Shown piece after piece: positions 30,001-39,200 of a DNA stretch of 64,000 nucleotides. The DNA is from Oegoconia quadripuncta (taxonomy: Eukaryota; Arthropoda; Insecta; Lepidoptera; Autostichidae): the NCBI GenBank assembly GCA_949316235.1, contig OX438754.1, forward strand, positions 2,155,501 through 2,219,500, read 5' to 3'. Position numbers and translations under genes: made by a program. Each line of letters opens with the position of its first letter. Position 1 is the stretch's first letter. Below the pieces are notes generated by a model, which saw only the letters and a program-made list of their open reading frames with translations, was not told the origin of the DNA and did no database searches.

Positions 30001-32745
30001 TTTTTTATGCTAAACGGGTTGGTACTTAACCTCAATCACATCTGATGTTAAGTGAAGATGAGGTCGAAGGTGGAAGCGTACTGACCCGGAAATCCCAACA
30101 CATTTGGGGGACTGGCTATCTTATCTCTGCTTCTTCTTAAGTATGCTGTAAGTCATAAAAATATAGGTATTTATTGAAATCAATAACAAGATTAGTCCAC
30201 TTATTTCCAAGCTATGACTCAGCGCCATGATTTTGAGATCTTTCGATGTACTATTTCTATTTGTCAGTCCTGTTATATTATTAGTCCATGGGACTGTGCA
30301 TCTCTCTAGAGAGACCACTTCTATTTCAGCAATAACAGCTTCTTAATATGGCTACCACATATCCTAAACCTGGTGAGGATATCTCTTGAAGCCAACATCA
30401 ATGGGAATATCTGCTCGCTAATATCCTCTGACGCCATGAAGAGTCCAGAAAATGTAACTCTTGCGGACACTGTTAATATTACATTAACTGAAATTGTGAG
30501 TATTTTTTTTCTTATAACAATGACTTTACGTAATGTGAAAATGGATACGAGACAGAAAGATCCCAAAGGTCGAAGGCGTCAATATCCGGAAAACTAAGAT
30601 ACCAATGAGGTGGCCCCACCCCCCTAGATGTCCTACAAGTTATACAAAGGCAGGGCATGACAGAACAATGGAAAATGAACCAAAACAGCTTGTAAATGAT
30701 GGTTGAGATATGAGAGATTATCAAAGTACAAAAAAGGATGGACGATAGAGGCTTATGAGTGCTGCAGTGAGTTAATTACACGGGTTCTTAGTCAATTGTT
30801 TTTATAGTAGATGCCTGGAAGAAATCACTACCAGTGGTATGGCTGCCATCGTTCCTACTATATTTTAAGTACAATGATGGGGACTAGGAAAGAGTCCATA
30901 TCTATAGCAAAATTCATCCAAATCTCTTGAGGCAGAGAACAAACATTCAATCGTTGGCATTATCCGATTTGTGTAAATTTTGTTTGTTTTTTAAACAGTT
31001 TTACTTATGTTTCCAGACTCCAGATATCTGCCTGGGTTACGTCGAAAAGAACGTCATCCTGACTCTTATTGCTTGCCAGTGCACGTTCTCGTTCCTCAAC
31101 TTCGTGATCTCCTACTTGCCCAACCGTCGTAGAGCTGTGCTTATCTTTATCCTCTTCTGCTCATCTCTTAGCGGGACCTGTTTGAACTTAACACCAGAAT
31201 CTATATCCAGTGTATTCTTCTTCGTTGCATTTACTTGCACCTGCCTTGGAATGGGAATACTCGCTTCGTATTTTGTCGACTTATATCCCACGTCACATAG
31301 GTGAGTGTTACAGTAGATGGATTTATTTCGACTTCTAATAAAATAAAAGCATTTGGTAATATGTAGACAGACGATTAACTAGTCCTGGTTAACTTGCTCT
31401 GTAAAGAGTCGTTTGCCATATTTTATAAAGTTCTTAAAAGTGGTATGCGCTGGTAGGTTCTGAATGAACAGATAGCTTTGCCGTAGTCGGTTAAAAAGGA
31501 AGTCAGCGGTTCCATTCCCAGCTGGGTACATATTTAGTGTTTGTATTGTTCCACCACCTTGTCTTATAAGTCTACCGCCAAGCAGCAATAATGACAGTTC
31601 CGGCTGTTTGATATGAGGTAGCCCCCAAATAAAATAGGGGGTTCCAGAGGCTCCCCGTCCGCGTTTGCACCTTCGACTTCATCTTTACTTATTATCAGAT
31701 GTCATTGAGGTGAATCAAAGTAAAAGAAAATGTAGCATATTTACCCTCATCTATCTATTTGCAAATAGAAGATGTCCTCCAGCTCGTCTGAGTGAAGCAG
31801 TGCCGTAGACAATCATATAATTTAAAAATGCACATTATTTCAACAACTCAATCGATTTAATCACGTGGTATGTTCCTCCGCAGGGGCATGGTCGCCAGCC
31901 TTAGCATCATGGTGGGTAGAACAAGCACTTTCATTGGCATCAACCTGGTGGGGAATCTGATATTCAACCACTGCCAGATCACATTCTACCTTTGGTCGTT
32001 GCTTGTTTTAAGTAAGTACAAAATTGGACTGCTCTTTTTATTTTTCAAGATTTTATTAGCTTCACTAGTAATTAACAAATCTTGAAAGTACCAAAATTTT
32101 TACCTACTTCTACTTGTCGTATCGAAATGAAACTTGGTATGTATAAGTAGTTCAGATGCCAATACTGTAATTTGGTATCTTGGAGCTGATCTTATGATGG
32201 CGTCAGGACGTGGATGGTGGAACTCGTTCAGTGGCCACTTGTAAATCCTCATTTGATTCGTTTTGACGAGTCCAATATATTGCCCTTGGTGTCATGGGTC
32301 TGATAATGGAGCCAGGAGGTGGATAGTGGAACTCTAGCGTGGTTTTTTAGTTTTAACTACATATTTTTATAATAAAAATAATAATAAAAACAGTAAAATA
32401 GTAAAAGATCAATCAATCAAGATTCAATTGTCGTTCAACCAAGTCGGTGGCGGCTTAATGACACTTGACTGTTATGTGGCCACTAATCTGAAACAAACTC
32501 ACCAATCCGCACTGGGCCCGCGAGGTTGAACACGGCCCATGCCTGTTCTAGGCTCTGTCCCAGCGGGAGTATAAAGCTGTTAACATCACACAGACAATCT
32601 CTGATGTCTAAAATGATTACCATGCCTAAGCTAATTTATTGTAATGATCATCATGTGTTCTTTACCAGGTAGCGTAGTTGCGGCGTGGTTCTTACCGCCC
32701 GATGAACCAGTAGTAAAAGCACACGGGAAGATGACTCCACTGTAA
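17973..32745 (+). CDS. SV2-like major facilitator transporter 1, 10 coding exons
   Basis: Twelve-helix MFS transporter resembling synaptic vesicle glycoprotein 2 / SVOP-like proteins. Joined exons: 17973..18030, 25807..25965, 26783..26945, 27323..27444, 28059..28303, 29501..29649, 30330..30495, 31017..31300, 31884..32011, 32669..32745. Total 1551 nt, 516 residues plus stop; all introns GT-AG and all junctions in frame. The N-terminal FEEALTRTG, the [10 protein letters not shown] loop motif after TM2 (residues 82-91), ESPKFL after TM6 (215-220) and DLYPTSHRG before TM11 are diagnostic of this branch. The TM7-TM8 lumenal loop is short, with predicted N-glycosylation sites at Asn340 and Asn348, so the large lumenal domain of vertebrate SV2 is absent. 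The substrate is unknown; location at the plasma membrane or vesicles is inferred. The gene converges on a paralogue at 36089-56029. Confidence 0.9.
18031..19080. other. Start of transporter 1 intron 1, no element recognised
   Basis: AT-rich, no exon-like frame. 18400-18560 is slightly GC-richer but broken by stops in all frames. A short (AT)n run at 18699-18710. Confidence 0.5.
19085..19362 (+). mobile_element. SINE-B, full length
   Basis: CGACCTGTTTGGTGTAGTGG head, GTTCGAATCCCGCTAGGGGC B box, body, and a TATTTATTTATTATTTATTT end. Confidence 0.82.
19380..19610 (-). pseudogene. C-terminal remnant of a LINE polyprotein
   Basis: The minus-strand translation has [20 protein letters not shown] and [20 protein letters not shown] followed by AASLLGT, a pattern I know from the C-terminus of a widespread non-LTR family. 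No RT domain remains next to it. Confidence 0.55.
19620..20170. other. Unassigned, moderately GC-rich then AT-rich
   Basis: 19680-19860 has an open stretch ([20 protein letters not shown]) that may be another LINE scrap; not recognised. No exon of transporter 1. Confidence 0.35.
20174..20660 (+). repeat. Probable DNA-transposon fragment starting ACAGGGTGTAATCG
   Basis: Begins TATACAGGGTG, as other foldback elements here do, but its right end was not found. AT-rich, non-coding. Confidence 0.35.
20830..21296 (+). mobile_element. LINE 3' fragment, same family as 60258-61793
   Basis: Near-identical to the last third of the element at 60258-61793, from the [13 protein letters not shown] region through the 3' UTR and an A tail. 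It is 5' truncated and has a frameshifting indel near 21085 (one base lost relative to the long copy). It lies in intron 1 of transporter 1. Confidence 0.88.
21479..21887 (+). mobile_element. Mariner-type MITE, copy 3
   Basis: Same family, about 405 bp. The left end TTAGGTCC follows a TA; the right end decays after TAGGTAA, so the last bases and target duplication are lost. In intron 1 of transporter 1. Confidence 0.8.
22283..22670 (+). mobile_element. LINE C-terminal remnant (RRW..D family)
   Basis: In shifting frames: [38 protein letters not shown] and [14 protein letters not shown], then EAFVQL: the region downstream of RT in an endonuclease/RT LINE. Related pieces at 38746, 47563 and 62971. 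Confidence 0.7.
22930..23160 (+). repeat. Dispersed repeat ending in a GC-rich GTAGCCGCGGACGG
   Basis: Family of 9040-9160. Longest copy here: begins AATGCGAAAGTTTGGATGTT and ends GGCGTGTAGCCGCGGACGGA. Confidence 0.5.
23775..24255. mobile_element. Foldback element with ~60-bp arms
   Basis: The left arm starts TACAGGGTGAATTTGAATTC, the right arm ends GAATTAAATTCCACTCTGTA. Inner parts of both arms carry AAAGTTGTTCGTAATCAGAA. Related sequence occurs at 44095-44360. Confidence 0.65.
24547..25062 (+). mobile_element. LINE C-terminal region and 3' end ([11 protein letters not shown] family)
   Basis: Almost open: [27 protein letters not shown] sequence, [20 protein letters not shown], then a stop and [16 protein letters not shown], ending in the typical ATTATGTATGTATGT tail. 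Similar pieces at 11899, 44388 (minus) and 58561 (minus). Confidence 0.8.
25140..25370 (+). repeat. Dispersed repeat H, copy 1
   Basis: Shares TGTCGTATCGAAATGAAACT and GATGATGGAGCCAGGAGGTG with 25618-25705 and 31999-32345. All three copies are in introns of transporter 1. Confidence 0.6.
25373..25560 (-). mobile_element. LINE 3' end, reversed
   Basis: Starts with an AAATGAAATAAAATG run and contains GAGAAACTCAGAGGGTTTGT, matching in reverse the AAC(C)CTTGAGTTTCTTGCT tails of other copies. Confidence 0.5.
25618..25705 (+). repeat. Dispersed repeat H, copy 2 (partial)
   Basis: GATTCGTTTTGACGAGTCCA and GATGATGGAGCCAGGAGATG as in copies 1 and 3. About 100 bp before exon 2 of transporter 1. Confidence 0.55.
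25807..25965 (+). CDS. Transporter 1 exon 2 (TM1 and start of TM2)
   Basis: The acceptor is TTTTCAG, the donor GTAAG, phase 1 at both ends. Residues 21-72 include TM1 and the family pattern [15 protein letters not shown]...[12 protein letters not shown]. The open frame extends on both sides into intron sequence, which is not coding. Confidence 0.9.
26003..26232 (-). mobile_element. SINE-A, headless
   Basis: Reverse complement of the SINE-A body from the 3' end to ACTCGGTTTGG; 38 bp after exon 2 of transporter 1. Confidence 0.75.
26650..26775 (+). mobile_element. LINE 3' UTR with AATAAA next to exon 3
   Basis: GCCTGGAAGAGATCGCTTTT ... TGCAATAAAGTGTATTTGTA, a tail also at 54350-54480 and 62318-62440. 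It stops 8 bp before the exon 3 splice acceptor of transporter 1 and carries AATAAA at 26744-26749 in sense. Confidence 0.7.
26783..26945 (+). CDS. Transporter 1 exon 3 (TM2-TM3 with motif A)
   Basis: Acceptor ACTTTTCAG, donor GTAAGT, in phase 1, out phase 2. Residues 74-126 hold [14 protein letters not shown], the MFS motif A loop, then TM3 and [15 protein letters not shown] tail ends just before the acceptor. Confidence 0.9.
27323..27444 (+). CDS. Transporter 1 exon 4 (TM4-TM5)
   Basis: Acceptor TAATTGCAG, donor GTATGT, in phase 2, out phase 1. Residues 128-167: [16 protein letters not shown], then [10 protein letters not shown] and the hydrophobic start of TM5. The ET(C) and R.KY spacing matches the TM4-TM5 loop of the family. 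Confidence 0.88.
27445..28058. other. Transporter 1 intron 4, no element resolved
   Basis: 27860-27925 has an AATAAAAAGCATTTGTATTT run that looks like a LINE tail; 28015-28050 is a (TATT)n run before the acceptor. Confidence 0.45.
28059..28303 (+). CDS. Transporter 1 exon 5 (TM5-TM6 and ESPKFL loop)
   Basis: Acceptor TTTTCCAG, donor GTGAGA, in phase 1, out phase 0. Residues 169-249 contain the RPWRLLL start of TM6 and [16 protein letters not shown], the conserved sugar-transporter-like motif at the start of the central cytoplasmic loop. Confidence 0.9.
28655..29300 (+). mobile_element. LINE 3' end split by a SINE
   Basis: 28655-28800 and 29036-29300 together match the unbroken copy at 40680-41022 (ATACTATAAAACAGAAA ... 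ATATCAGATTATTTAGATGA ... TTGAACAAGCAGTAGC). SINE-C at 28801-29035 lies between AGCATATTTTATT and AAAATATCAGA. Confidence 0.75.
28801..29035 (+). mobile_element. SINE-C, full length, inside a LINE
   Basis: Head GTAGTGGATAGTGACCCTAT, B box GGTTCGAATCCCGCGACGGG, body with CGTTATCTAGTATCCATAGT and GGGACTAGATGATTGGTGTA. Confidence 0.8.
29501..29649 (+). CDS. Transporter 1 exon 6 (central loop into TM7)
   Basis: Acceptor TTGTTTCCAG, donor GTGAG, in phase 0, out phase 2. Residues 250-298 give a charged cytoplasmic stretch, then [20 protein letters not shown] leading into TM7, which is where the family places it. Confidence 0.87.
30000..30129 (-). mobile_element. SINE-A 3' end, reversed
   Basis: Minus-strand 3' third (GTTGGTACTTAACCTCAATC ... 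GGGGGACTGGCTATCTTATC). Intron 6 of transporter 1. Confidence 0.72.
30330..30495 (+). CDS. Transporter 1 exon 7 (TM7 end and lumenal loop)
   Basis: Acceptor CTATTTCAG, donor GTGAGT, in phase 2, out phase 0. Residues 300-354 contain WLPHILNLV and a polar loop with N-glycosylation sequons NVT (340) and NIT (348), as expected for the lumenal TM7-TM8 loop. Confidence 0.87.
31017..31300 (+). CDS. Transporter 1 exon 8 (TM8-TM10)
   Basis: Acceptor TGTTTCCAG, donor GTGAGT, in phase 0, out phase 2. Residues 355-448 carry three hydrophobic segments, the short basic loop LPNRRRA, and end in DLYPTSHR, the conserved motif before TM11. Confidence 0.9.
31496..31731 (+). mobile_element. SINE-A, old and diverged
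   Basis: Weak but colinear match: GCGGTTCCATTCCCAGCTGG (B-box region), CTACCGCCAAGCAGCAATAA, CACCTTCGACTTCATCTTTA. Intron 8 of transporter 1. Confidence 0.55.
31884..32011 (+). CDS. Transporter 1 exon 9 (TM11-TM12)
   Basis: Acceptor TCCTCCGCAG, donor GTAAGT, in phase 2, out phase 1. Residues 450-491: [25 protein letters not shown], matching the RG.....GR.G...G pattern of SV2-like proteins, then TM12. Confidence 0.88.
31999..32345 (+). repeat. Dispersed repeat H, copy 3 (longest)
   Basis: Starts just after exon 9 of transporter 1, with TTGTCGTATCGAAATGAAAC at 32114 and GATGGCGTCAGGACGTGGAT later; it appears to contain two tandem partial units. Confidence 0.55.
32420..32600 (-). repeat. Dispersed repeat fragment
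   Basis: CACCAATCCGCACTGGGCCC and CCCAGCGGGAGTATAAAGCTG; a common lepidopteran repeat type, also seen near 17362-17625. Confidence 0.45.
32669..32745 (+). CDS. Transporter 1 exon 10 (C-terminal tail and stop)
   Basis: The acceptor TCTTTACCAG is followed by the rest of the split Ser codon; the stop is TAA 32743-32745. It finishes TM12 (VVAAWFLPP) and gives a short cytosolic tail of about 15 residues. Confidence 0.88.
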
Positions 32746-32844
32746 CAACTTGAACCGTACTGATATTATCGTATAATTAATTAGAATGTAAGTAAGAACT
32801 CCACATTGCCATGGTATAATACTATACTTAGTGTTTATAATTAC

Positions 32845-32850
32845 AATAAA
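32845..32850 (+). promoter_or_regulatory. Polyadenylation signal of transporter 1
   Basis: AATAAA lies 99 nt after the stop codon at 32745 and is followed by GT/T-rich DNA. Position and sequence suit a short 3' UTR. Confidence 0.65.
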
Positions 32851-34985
32851 GTCTCCTACATATACATATAATGCTCTTCTGCGATTTTGCTTGCGCTGTG
32901 CAATGAAGTACACATGCTACACCGTATTCACGATGCGTACGTTATAGCGTTGGGCGCTTCTCTGACTCAGTATCGATATTAGATCCCAATAAAATTAAAT
33001 TAAAAATGTCATGAATAAATATGAATGCTGACATAATGACGCTATGAATTACATTCAAATTGTTATCACATTATTCAGCCTTAAAGAGAGACAATTTTGG
33101 AAAAAGAAAATATATTTTTGGGGATATCTTGTCGATATTGATTAACACATAGGATATCTGCTAAGTTTTTAAGACACCATACCTATAATGTAATTTAATA
33201 ACACTAACGCAGGTGTCTGCTGCAGCAGGACAAATGGGTCATAGCTGATATTAGATTGATCATTGATAGATAGATATAGATATTGCGCTAATGCAATATA
33301 ATTCGCTTATAGCTTGCGATAGGTTGAAATAGATGGTCAGTGTAACTGAATAAAACTGAATGATTGTGATATGACAGACTGACCGTGTAAGTACAATATT
33401 GATTGATGAGTATCTCGTTCCACTATCAAAAGCGCAAGCTTTAATCTCACAGTAAACATACCAATCGATAGCCCAAAGGCATTTCAATGGCATAGAGTGC
33501 GAGCCCTCTGAAGAAATATATTAGCTCAGGGTGCCTTAACCTTGGAAAAGGATGTGATCCCTGTCTGTGATCTTAGAATAGGTTTAGTAATAAACGATAC
33601 TTGTTTACTACAATAATGTATTTATTTACTTACCCTCTATGCACCCGCCCACGTGTGATAATCTGTGACCGATTTTTTATTGGAAAAAATGAAACTCACA
33701 TATTGCAATTATGAATCGCACACGTCATACAAAAAGTCAGTCACAAAATTCGGTGATAATAGTATCGGAGAAAAAAATCGGCAAGATTTTCGATCTTACA
33801 AAAAGTCAGACTTCTCAATGGCTATGGTTGTGCTTATGTATGTCAATGTGTGTGTGAATCTTGATGCAGAAGTAGGTACGAGTACATGGAATAAGGATAA
33901 GTTTATTAGAATACTTTCTACTGATCCGGAACACAGATATATCAAAAGAATCATAAAATTACAGTCTACAAGCTGGCAATTCGTCCAGAGGTCATTGTAG
34001 AGATCATTGCAGATGTGCAATGACCTCTAGCACCTAAATTTAAGATTGTTTTTATTACTTATTATTATTTGTGCTAGTATCAGCAGTAGGTATGTTGCCT
34101 CCTCGGATATGGAGATAATGCCAAACCGATCAAAGCCTTCTTATTGTCAATTAGTTAAAATAATATACGTTGTTTACATAAATAATTTTATTTATTTCGC
34201 TTTTAACTTAAAATATAAACATTACTATCTAAGCTAACATATTATTAAGTACATCTATTTTTCATTTGTAATTTTTTTATCAAATCACAGTTTATACTCT
34301 GAAAGTGTATATCCTTAGTAAATCGATCAGAGGCACTTCTAACCTTACCTCCAAGCTATACCTTAAAGGACATAATAGCTGGAGACTTAAATTACATATA
34401 CTGTTTTGTGGGCTTTTGTATATAAATCAGCTGAAATATAGTTAAAGAGTCTTTTCATTTCCAAAATTATGAGAGCTTTTATAGTTGCATACACAGATTG
34501 GTCTTTCAGGGTACTGGTCGCCAGAGTAGATGCTTCCTGTGGACGCACCTATCACTGGGTTTTATTTATGCCACAGATGCGAAATTGTGTAGTCTATGAA
34601 GGTTCATTAGTGATGTCACATTGACAACGAGGTCGGCCAAGTGGCATATATCTTATTTGATATATCATTTCACTCTATATTAAGTACTAGTATATTTGGG
34701 GCCTTGCATGGATCACACTTGGCTGGCTGGCCTAAGGGTCGCTAGTGGTAATTGAATGTCTTTACAATTGGTAGAGGTAGGTAGCCTAGCATGTCTCTGG
34801 TGGGGGAACAAGTCAACCCTCCTCATGCCGATTTCAGTGCGGTAAAGCATATCTATATCGGTACAAGCAGATCGCCTCATATTTAATCAGAATGACGCAG
34901 CAATAAATTCATTGTACACACTAGTATAAGACACAGTCAACGTAACCTCTGCAAACAAAATACGGAGCTAGAAAACTCTTTAGAG
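32851..34985. other. Intergenic, no gene recognised
   Basis: Between the converging transporters. ORFs at 33665-34000 and 34046-34237 have no family motif. 33205-33245 resembles 8600-8640. Confidence 0.5.
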
Positions 34986-34989
34986 AGAT

Positions 34990-35160
34990 CCTTAAACCTC
35001 GAAACATTAAGGCTATTTCAGAATGTTGCTAAAGGGAAGATCTGCGCTTGAGCATAGTTCAAAAGAGATGCCGCTATACAGTTGCATAACGCTGTCCCTT
35101 TTTAACTGTCCTCAAGTGAAGATCTCTGCTTGAGTAACATTCTGTAATACGGGGTTTAAG
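34990..35160. mobile_element. Foldback MITE
   Basis: The left arm has TTTCAGAATGTTGCT and the right arm AGTAACATTCTGTAATACGG; inner GAAGATCTGCGCTTGAG and CAAGTGAAGATCTCTGCTTG also recur. No coding capacity. Confidence 0.55.
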
Positions 35161-35165
35161 TCCAT

Positions 35166-36088
35166 GACTCAAGGTTTGATGCACATCTTCTGGATATCAA
35201 CGTCGACAACACAATTCCTATACTATAAAGAAGGTCTGAAGGTCTGAAGCAGTCTTAAACAATCGATTAAGCTCTTCTAAGGCTTGGCATGATGATACCT
35301 ACTCTCTAGTAGGGGATGGATGAAGATTTATCCACGGATCCTCATCATGCACTTAATGCAGACTTGTGGTAGGTAATATAACCCATACAGCAGAACCGGC
35401 ATAGCATTTGCATTTTATAGCTGATGCCTAAGACAAAAGATAATTGGAAATCACCACAAATTAAATGCCGTTGTTGTATTCTTGAGTGTCTGTAGCAGCT
35501 TTTATTACGTTACTTTATCAACTACGTTTAATGCAATGAGATTATTCATCCGTAAATAGTCGGGAGACAGCAAAAACGTGGAATGTAGCGAGGTCAGTTA
35601 TGTATCATAATCAGATTTTGGAAATGGAGATCTGCAGGGTTACTACGTAACCAAATTGGGTACAATCGACGCACGCCTTGTATCTCTATCCCTTATCAAT
35701 GTGTGCTTGAGAGTTGGTCGAAAAGAGAAGCAACTAGTAGGGCGCGCTGCTAATTGCAGTAGCCCCCCCAAATGGGTTGATATCAAAAAGTTTCTGGGGG
35801 AACTTGGCCCGGGACATTCTAATTCGATATTGAATGACAAGTTTAACATTTCTATTCAGAAGATGTCACTGACTATCGTGACATTCAACATCGAAAGAAT
35901 GTAACGGTGATGAATGATCTAGTTCCCTCGGAAATTGTTAATACGAGCCCTATTTTCGTTTATACCTACCATTCTCTTAACAACGCTATTACCTACCTAT
36001 TAAGAATATTCTTTAGCCTTCTCTTCTTTATCCTCTAATCAGTTTTAGAAACATCTAATACATCCATCCATATTTACATATATGTTAA
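35166..36088. other. Intergenic, no gene recognised
   Basis: An 82-codon plus-strand ORF at 35656-35904 lies in a GC-richer patch but has no motif I know; its last residues, TFNIERM, may be a LINE scrap. The 3' UTR of transporter 2 occupies the right edge. Confidence 0.45.
35959..36032 (-). promoter_or_regulatory. Candidate variant polyadenylation signals of transporter 2
   Basis: No AATAAA follows the stop within 150 nt on the minus strand. GATAAA at 36032-36027 and TATAAA at 35964-35959 are variant hexamers at plausible distances. Confidence 0.2.
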
Positions 36089-36213
36089 TTACATGTGAGT
36101 TGATATATATCTGTCGAGACCCGTGTTCTTTTCGGTCGCCTCCTGATCTGTTTTTTCTGGTTGCGACTCCTCAGGGTCTTCCAATTTGATCATCATAATG
36201 GCACCAATTGATA
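36089..36213 (-). CDS. Transporter 2 last exon (TM12 end, cytosolic tail, stop)
   Basis: Acceptor TCTCGTTCTAG, phase 1; stop TAA at 36091-36089. It codes VSIGAIMMIKLEDPEESQ and then an acidic, Lys- and Glu-rich tail of about 30 residues, longer than that of transporter 1. Confidence 0.83.
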
Positions 36214-39200
36214 CTAGAACGAGAAAAAGGAAGATTTTGGTTTTGAATCGTTTTAGGCTTAACCTAACTCATCATAGCTGCATTGTTGCACATTCACATC
36301 GCATTCATCTTGGGTAATGTGTCCAATTGATTCCCGTTCAAATTAGCAAATGGTTTTCGCTTTCGCATAGTGTCTTTGATCGTTAGTTTTCATGTCTCTT
36401 TCAAGTGAGGTTACAGTCAAATACTTGTATAAATATCTTGTATAAATAAACTTACCAGCGAGCACTGTAGCGACGGATATAAACGGCGCAGGGCAAGAGT
36501 AGTCCAAAAGTACTCCCACCGCCAGGTTGGTAGCCACACCACCAGCTCGGCCCCACCACGCTCCCCAACAAACGCCTAAACCGCTGAAATGGGAGAAACT
36601 AATGTAAATTCCCTTGCATGGAAAGATCTGTATATTTATTGTAGCGGTCTGCCGTATAACCCGAACAGTGACGATGCCTTGCTATGGGAGAGGCTTATAC
36701 CATATAAAAGAAAGGCGACTCTTTCTGATAGTAATTTGACAGTCCCTAGTTTTTAGGCTCTATTTGAATTTCCAAACTAGTTGATATAGTTAACGTTCGA
36801 TCATCAATGATCGATGCTTCTTCTAATCGATGATGACATTAAAAGAATTAAAAAGAAAATGTTAAATAAATTACCTCAACTTCGCTGGTAAAGCATGCAA
36901 GAGCAATCTTATCAGCAATACATTTCCGTTCAACGACGCCGCATTCAACGCCGCAGCTGCCGCCACGGCTATTTTGTTAGATGATGCGCAGGAGCAAGCG
37001 CATGCGGCGAGGCACGCGCATGCCAACGCGCAAGCCAGTGCACACGCAGCGGCAGCGCGACGGACGCCACGCGCGCCTCCCCGGGCACAGAGGATCGCGC
37101 ATGCCGCGTTACCGAGAACACAGCATGCGCCGACGATAAGACCTGAGGTGAACACCTGGAAGAATATAGTTTAAAATTAAATACGAATTACGATAAACAG
37201 CAATATTTCGCTTAGACCCTTTTTTAATATTGTGATTTGGATTCCAGAGAAGTTGACTACCATGATGTCAAAGATAAAGATCGAGGCCATTTCTACTCAT
37301 GCAGCAGGAGAAATAAACCCTGACTATTTCTGTCTCGCAATCTAGACCTTGAAATCATACCTTGTTGTTGGAAAATTTCCCTATTTAATACACATTTAAA
37401 AAGAACAAGACTTGAGTTTGTGGCTCATTTTTCATTGAGGAGTCAACCTTGCAAACTTTGTGTTAGTGAGCAATAATGGTCATTTTAAATTATCGCTTGA
37501 AATAGGAATAGTCAAGGTGAAATCTGTTTTAAAATGTGTCAAGTCGTAATGCCCTCAAATTTATTCTCTGTTTTCGTATGGATCCAACCTCTAAAATGCA
37601 TGAGTATACGCAAATTCGTTTCAGTAAGAAAATTTGTATATAATCAACCATTATATTATTCCATCATGGCGTTTCCATCTTGGACTACATGGCATTGGAG
37701 GGGTTTCCACCCGTACGCAAATTCTTTGCCGGCATGGTGTTCCCCCCGCATCGTGCAAGCGTCGGGTAAATGGGCAAATTCTTGTGTTTAATCTGGTATC
37801 CTGCCTTTTCGCCGAAAATAGTTTGGCAGATTATCACTTGCCAACCAACGTTTTGCCGATGTTTCACTTTGACAACTAACGATTAGCAAATTTTTGTATG
37901 ACAACGTTTCATTTGGTAGAATTATTGTTAAGCTGATTATTATAATGACACAAATCGTTTGGGACATTTATCATTTGTCAAACATTTCACTAGGCCACAC
38001 AACTATTAGACGAATGACGTTTTGTCAGTGTAACAGTTCCCTTTACATACTGAATGATCTAAACTGTCTCCTAAAAAGGAATAACAATAATTTAGATGAT
38101 TGTAGGTAAGTATTATACAAAATGTTTATAGGGCGGGTGCGAGCGTAGCGATCACGAGAGTTCCGGGCACCCTAAAATCTGTTGGTTAGGCTCGCTTTGG
38201 TTAAGTAACGTTAGTTGGCAAGTAAAAATCTGGCAAACAATTTTCGGCTAGAGGGCATAGAACCATTTAATTTTCATCTACATCGTCACTTTCCAAATGC
38301 AGCAGAGGATACAGAACTTCTCCATAGTTTTATTCACAGAAAAAGCTATAACTAACCTCATCATCCATATCCTCATTACAAGTCTCACTCTGTCGGTTAT
38401 GGGACGCGAACGCGCTATCGTTGTACTTGTCTAGGTCATTCCTCGCGTACGCGTCCTGGGTGAGTTCCTTCCAAGTGGTGTTCGACGCATTGAAGAGCCT
38501 GGCACTCTCTGGGAGGGATATGGCATACTTGCACTCCCTGCCTTGCATGCGCAGGAGCAGCTCTGGTATCCACAGGTTTAGGCCGAAACCACTAAAACAG
38601 GTAAGATAATTTGAAGTTTCCATAAGACATTTAAAATGTACTACACGAAGTTCTGGGTAGGTATAAACTATAAAACGAATTTGATTGACACTTAATATAT
38701 TTATTTCCTTCATTGTGTAAAGACTACAGCGCAGTTAGTCACCATCATAATATCAGCCGGAGGAAGTCTACTGCTGAATATAGACCTCTCCTACAGAATT
38801 CCAGAGCGAACGGTCGGAAGCGGCCTGCATCCAGGAACTTCCCGCGTTCAGTATCAGTTCGTCTGTCCACCATGTGAGCGAACGCCCTAATGCGCTGGGC
38901 TATATCAGTAAGTTTCATTTGCCTACGGATTTCGTCATTCCTGATTCGATCGTGTAGTAAAACGCAGCGAGCATCGTCCTCTCTATTGCTCATTGCGTGA
39001 CTTTGACCTTTCTTAAGAGGCTCTTAGTGAGAGACCACGTTTCAGTGCCAGTTTCCATCTTTGGCTAGAAAACATCTTGCAAACTCCAGCATTTGAAAAA
39101 AGAAAACATTTTCAAATCAAACAGACAGAAACTTCAAATTTATAATACCTACGTCTCTTTACATCAAACTATAAATAGAGTTAATGTTGTTGGCAAATAT

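Noticed and set aside
33665..34000. 111-codon ORF between the transporters
   Set aside because: No homology or splice context recognised; AT-rich chance ORF is likely.
35656..35904. 82-codon ORF with an overlapping antisense ORF
   Set aside because: Both strands open, no family features; possibly a LINE scrap.
36974..37174. Plus-strand ORF rich in Ala, His and Gln
   Set aside because: Antisense of the Ala/Cys-rich exon of transporter 2, which has supported splice sites and family homology.
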